DNA of 64,000 nucleotides from Hoeflea sp. (GTDB lineage Bacteria > Pseudomonadota > Alphaproteobacteria > Rhizobiales > Rhizobiaceae). The stretch's first letter is position 1; each line of letters starts with the position of its first letter. The notes beneath the pieces are model-generated. The model made no database searches, had not been told where the DNA came from, and worked only from the letters and a program-made list of their open reading frames with translations. Made by a program: the position numbers and the translations under genes. The DNA is taken from positions 930,001 to 994,000 of the forward strand of contig JACKJT010000001.1 of the NCBI GenBank assembly GCA_020637795.1, written 5' to 3'. Below, piece by piece: positions 63,182 through 64,000 of this stretch.

Positions 63182-63261
63182 CTTCGCTTCCTTTGATAGA
63201 GCTACGATGAGCCGAAAATCCTCTCTTCTCAATTAAGCCAGTTCTGTCTCATGGGCGCTGA

Positions 63262-63429
63262 TCCGGGACAGGCCATCGCGCCGGAATGGTGCGCGGCTAT
63301 TGCCACATGGAGAAGATGGCTGCCCTCGAGACGCTGCCCGCCAGCGGTTTCGAGGTCGTCTGCTTCCCGGTCAAGGTCAAGGGCGCAAGCGCCGGCTGGT
63401 GCCGCCCGGTTGCGCTGATCAGGGACTGA
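63262..63429 (+). pseudogene. C-terminal stub of a cyclase-family (kynurenine formamidase-like) gene
   Basis: The frame open from the IS junction reads MEKMAALETLPASGFEVVCF, then PVKVKGASAGWCRPVALIRD before TGA at 63427. The pattern (E-x-M-A-A-L-x-x-L-P-x-x-G-F...P-x-K-V-x-G-x-S-A) is the normal end of cyclase-family hydrolases (kynurenine formamidase group). The rest of the gene is missing to the left. The next gene, FAH family, begins 50 bp on, as in catabolic operons where the two are neighbours. Confidence 0.6.
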
Positions 63430-63479
63430 GCCAGTCCGGAAACTAACGCCGCAGTTGAAGACGCAAGGAGTACAGACCG

Positions 63480-64000
63480 ATGAAATTCGTAACCCTCGCC
63501 AACGGCACACCGGATGGACGGCTTCATGTCGCCTCGCACGACGGACAACGCGCAGTGCCTGCCGAAAATGCCGAGACCCTGCAACAGGCGCTTGAAACAT
63601 GGGCCGAGAACGCAACTCTCTGGCAGGCGCAATATGACAGGTTGAATTCCGGTGAAGCCGCCGATGCGCAGCCTCTGTCCGCTGACGCGATGCTCGCTCC
63701 CTTGCCGCGTGCGTGGCAGTGGCTCGACGGATCGGCCTTTGAAACCCACTCACTGTTGATCCAGAAAGCCTGGGGGCAGCCGGAAGTTGGCCTGAACGAA
63801 CGCCCGCTGATGTACCAGGGGATGTCCGACCGCTTCCTGCCGCCCACGGCAACGGCGGTCTTTCCCTCGGCCAAGGACGGGATCGATTTCGAGGGCGAAT
63901 ACGGTGTCATCCTCGATGCCGTGCCGATGGGCACCAGGGCCGAAGACGCCTCGAGATACATCCGCCTGATCGTCCTGATCAATGACTGGAGCCTTCGGAC
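63480..64000 (+). CDS. Fumarylacetoacetate hydrolase family protein (partial, runs off window)
   Basis: 173 visible residues, starting MKFVTLANGTPDGRLHVASHDG (ATG 63480, after AAGGAG). The N-terminal FAH cap includes PLPRAWQWLDGSAFETHSLLIQKAWGQPEVGLNERPLMYQGMSDRFLPPTATAVFP. The metal-site beginnings IDFEGEYGVILDAVPMGTRAEDASRYIRLIVLINDW are of the FAH/2-keto-4-pentenoate hydratase type (Glu pair in FEGEYG). It acts on a C-C bond in aromatic-ring breakdown; the exact substrate is not decided. Pairing with a cyclase stub suggests a tryptophan or aromatic-acid pathway. Confidence 0.9.
   Translation, partial: MKFVTLANGTPDGRLHVASHDGQRAVPAENAETLQQALETWAENATLWQAQYDRLNSGEAADAQPLSADAMLAPLPRAWQWLDGSAFETHSLLIQKAWGQPEVGLNERPLMYQGMSDRFLPPTATAVFPSAKDGIDFEGEYGVILDAVPMGTRAEDASRYIRLIVLINDWSLR

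Larger units (their letters stand above)
61775..63251 (-). mobile_element. IS3-family insertion sequence
   Basis: Imperfect inverted ends start TGAGAC and share GG, AAGAG/GGA and TTTC-GGCTC blocks (left 61775-61818, right ending GTCTCA at 63246-63251). The 1477-bp element holds orfA and orfB on the minus strand. No 3-4-bp target duplication is visible (left flank GATT, right flank TGGG). Both flanks are truncated genes, so a deletion between two insertions or one deletion beside the IS is likely. Confidence 0.88.

Overview
This is a GC-rich chromosomal window from an alphaproteobacterium. Gene content and order point to the Hyphomicrobiales/Rhizobiaceae, and a Hoeflea- or Sinorhizobium-like organism is plausible. 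The evidence is the ribF-HAD-groESL block with a perfect CIRCE operator, short-form HisG with HisZ, an alphaproteobacterial-type HisRS, a BA14K-family protein, a DUF1127 protein divergent from a LysR regulator, class III-type GshA, and an Ehu-like ABC transporter. Genus assignment is an inference.

Region 1 (1-41.5 kb) looks like ordinary core or near-core chromosome. In order it holds: ribF (cut by the window edge), a HAD hydrolase, groES-groEL under CIRCE control, a PAS-like protein, DoxX, a strong small-RNA candidate at about 5821-5925, hisG-hisZ-hisS, two secreted proteins, an EamA exporter, a tag-DUF1801 pair, two tandem L,D-transpeptidases, the glycolate oxidase genes glcD-glcE-(DUF4870)-glcF with a divergent LysR gene, and a FadR-type regulator with the lactate-oxidation operon lutABC. 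These are followed by a LysE exporter, rsmE, gshA, DUF937, DUF1127/LysR, an EEP nuclease-like protein, MAPEG, guaB, a Tat-exported metallo-beta-lactamase-fold enzyme, an alpha/beta hydrolase that lacks its nucleophile serine, an MFS exporter, and rlmE-ppx/gppA.

Region 2 (41.4-45.9 kb) is a scar of mobile DNA beside a tRNA-Gln(CTG) gene. The first ~30 codons of a phage-type integrase remain. They are cut by an IS21-family element whose istA carries an in-frame amber codon. An IS256-family element, flanked by a perfect 8-bp target duplication, is nested in the istA leader.

Region 3 (45.9-56.5 kb) is a catabolic island. A maleate-isomerase/EutA-like protein and an EhuABCD-like amino-acid/ectoine-type ABC transporter run in the order ehuA-B-C-D-eutA. 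With them are an AsnC/Lrp regulator, an M24 peptidase, an M20 amidohydrolase, a diaminopropionate ammonia-lyase-like PLP enzyme and a BisC/TorZ-like molybdoenzyme. The rest of the classical ectoine pathway is absent, so this looks like uptake and breakdown of another N-acylated or peptide-like, possibly S- or N-oxidised, amino compound.

Region 4 (57-61.1 kb) is a compact secreted-protein operon: a lipoprotein, two different trypsin-like serine proteases (one with a novel ~245-residue N-terminal region, one with a zymogen-type activation site) and an exported DUF1353 protein. Region 5 (61.3-64 kb) has a truncated BTAD/SARP-like regulator, an IS3-family element, the C-terminal stub of a cyclase-family gene, and the start of a fumarylacetoacetate-hydrolase-family gene that runs off the window.
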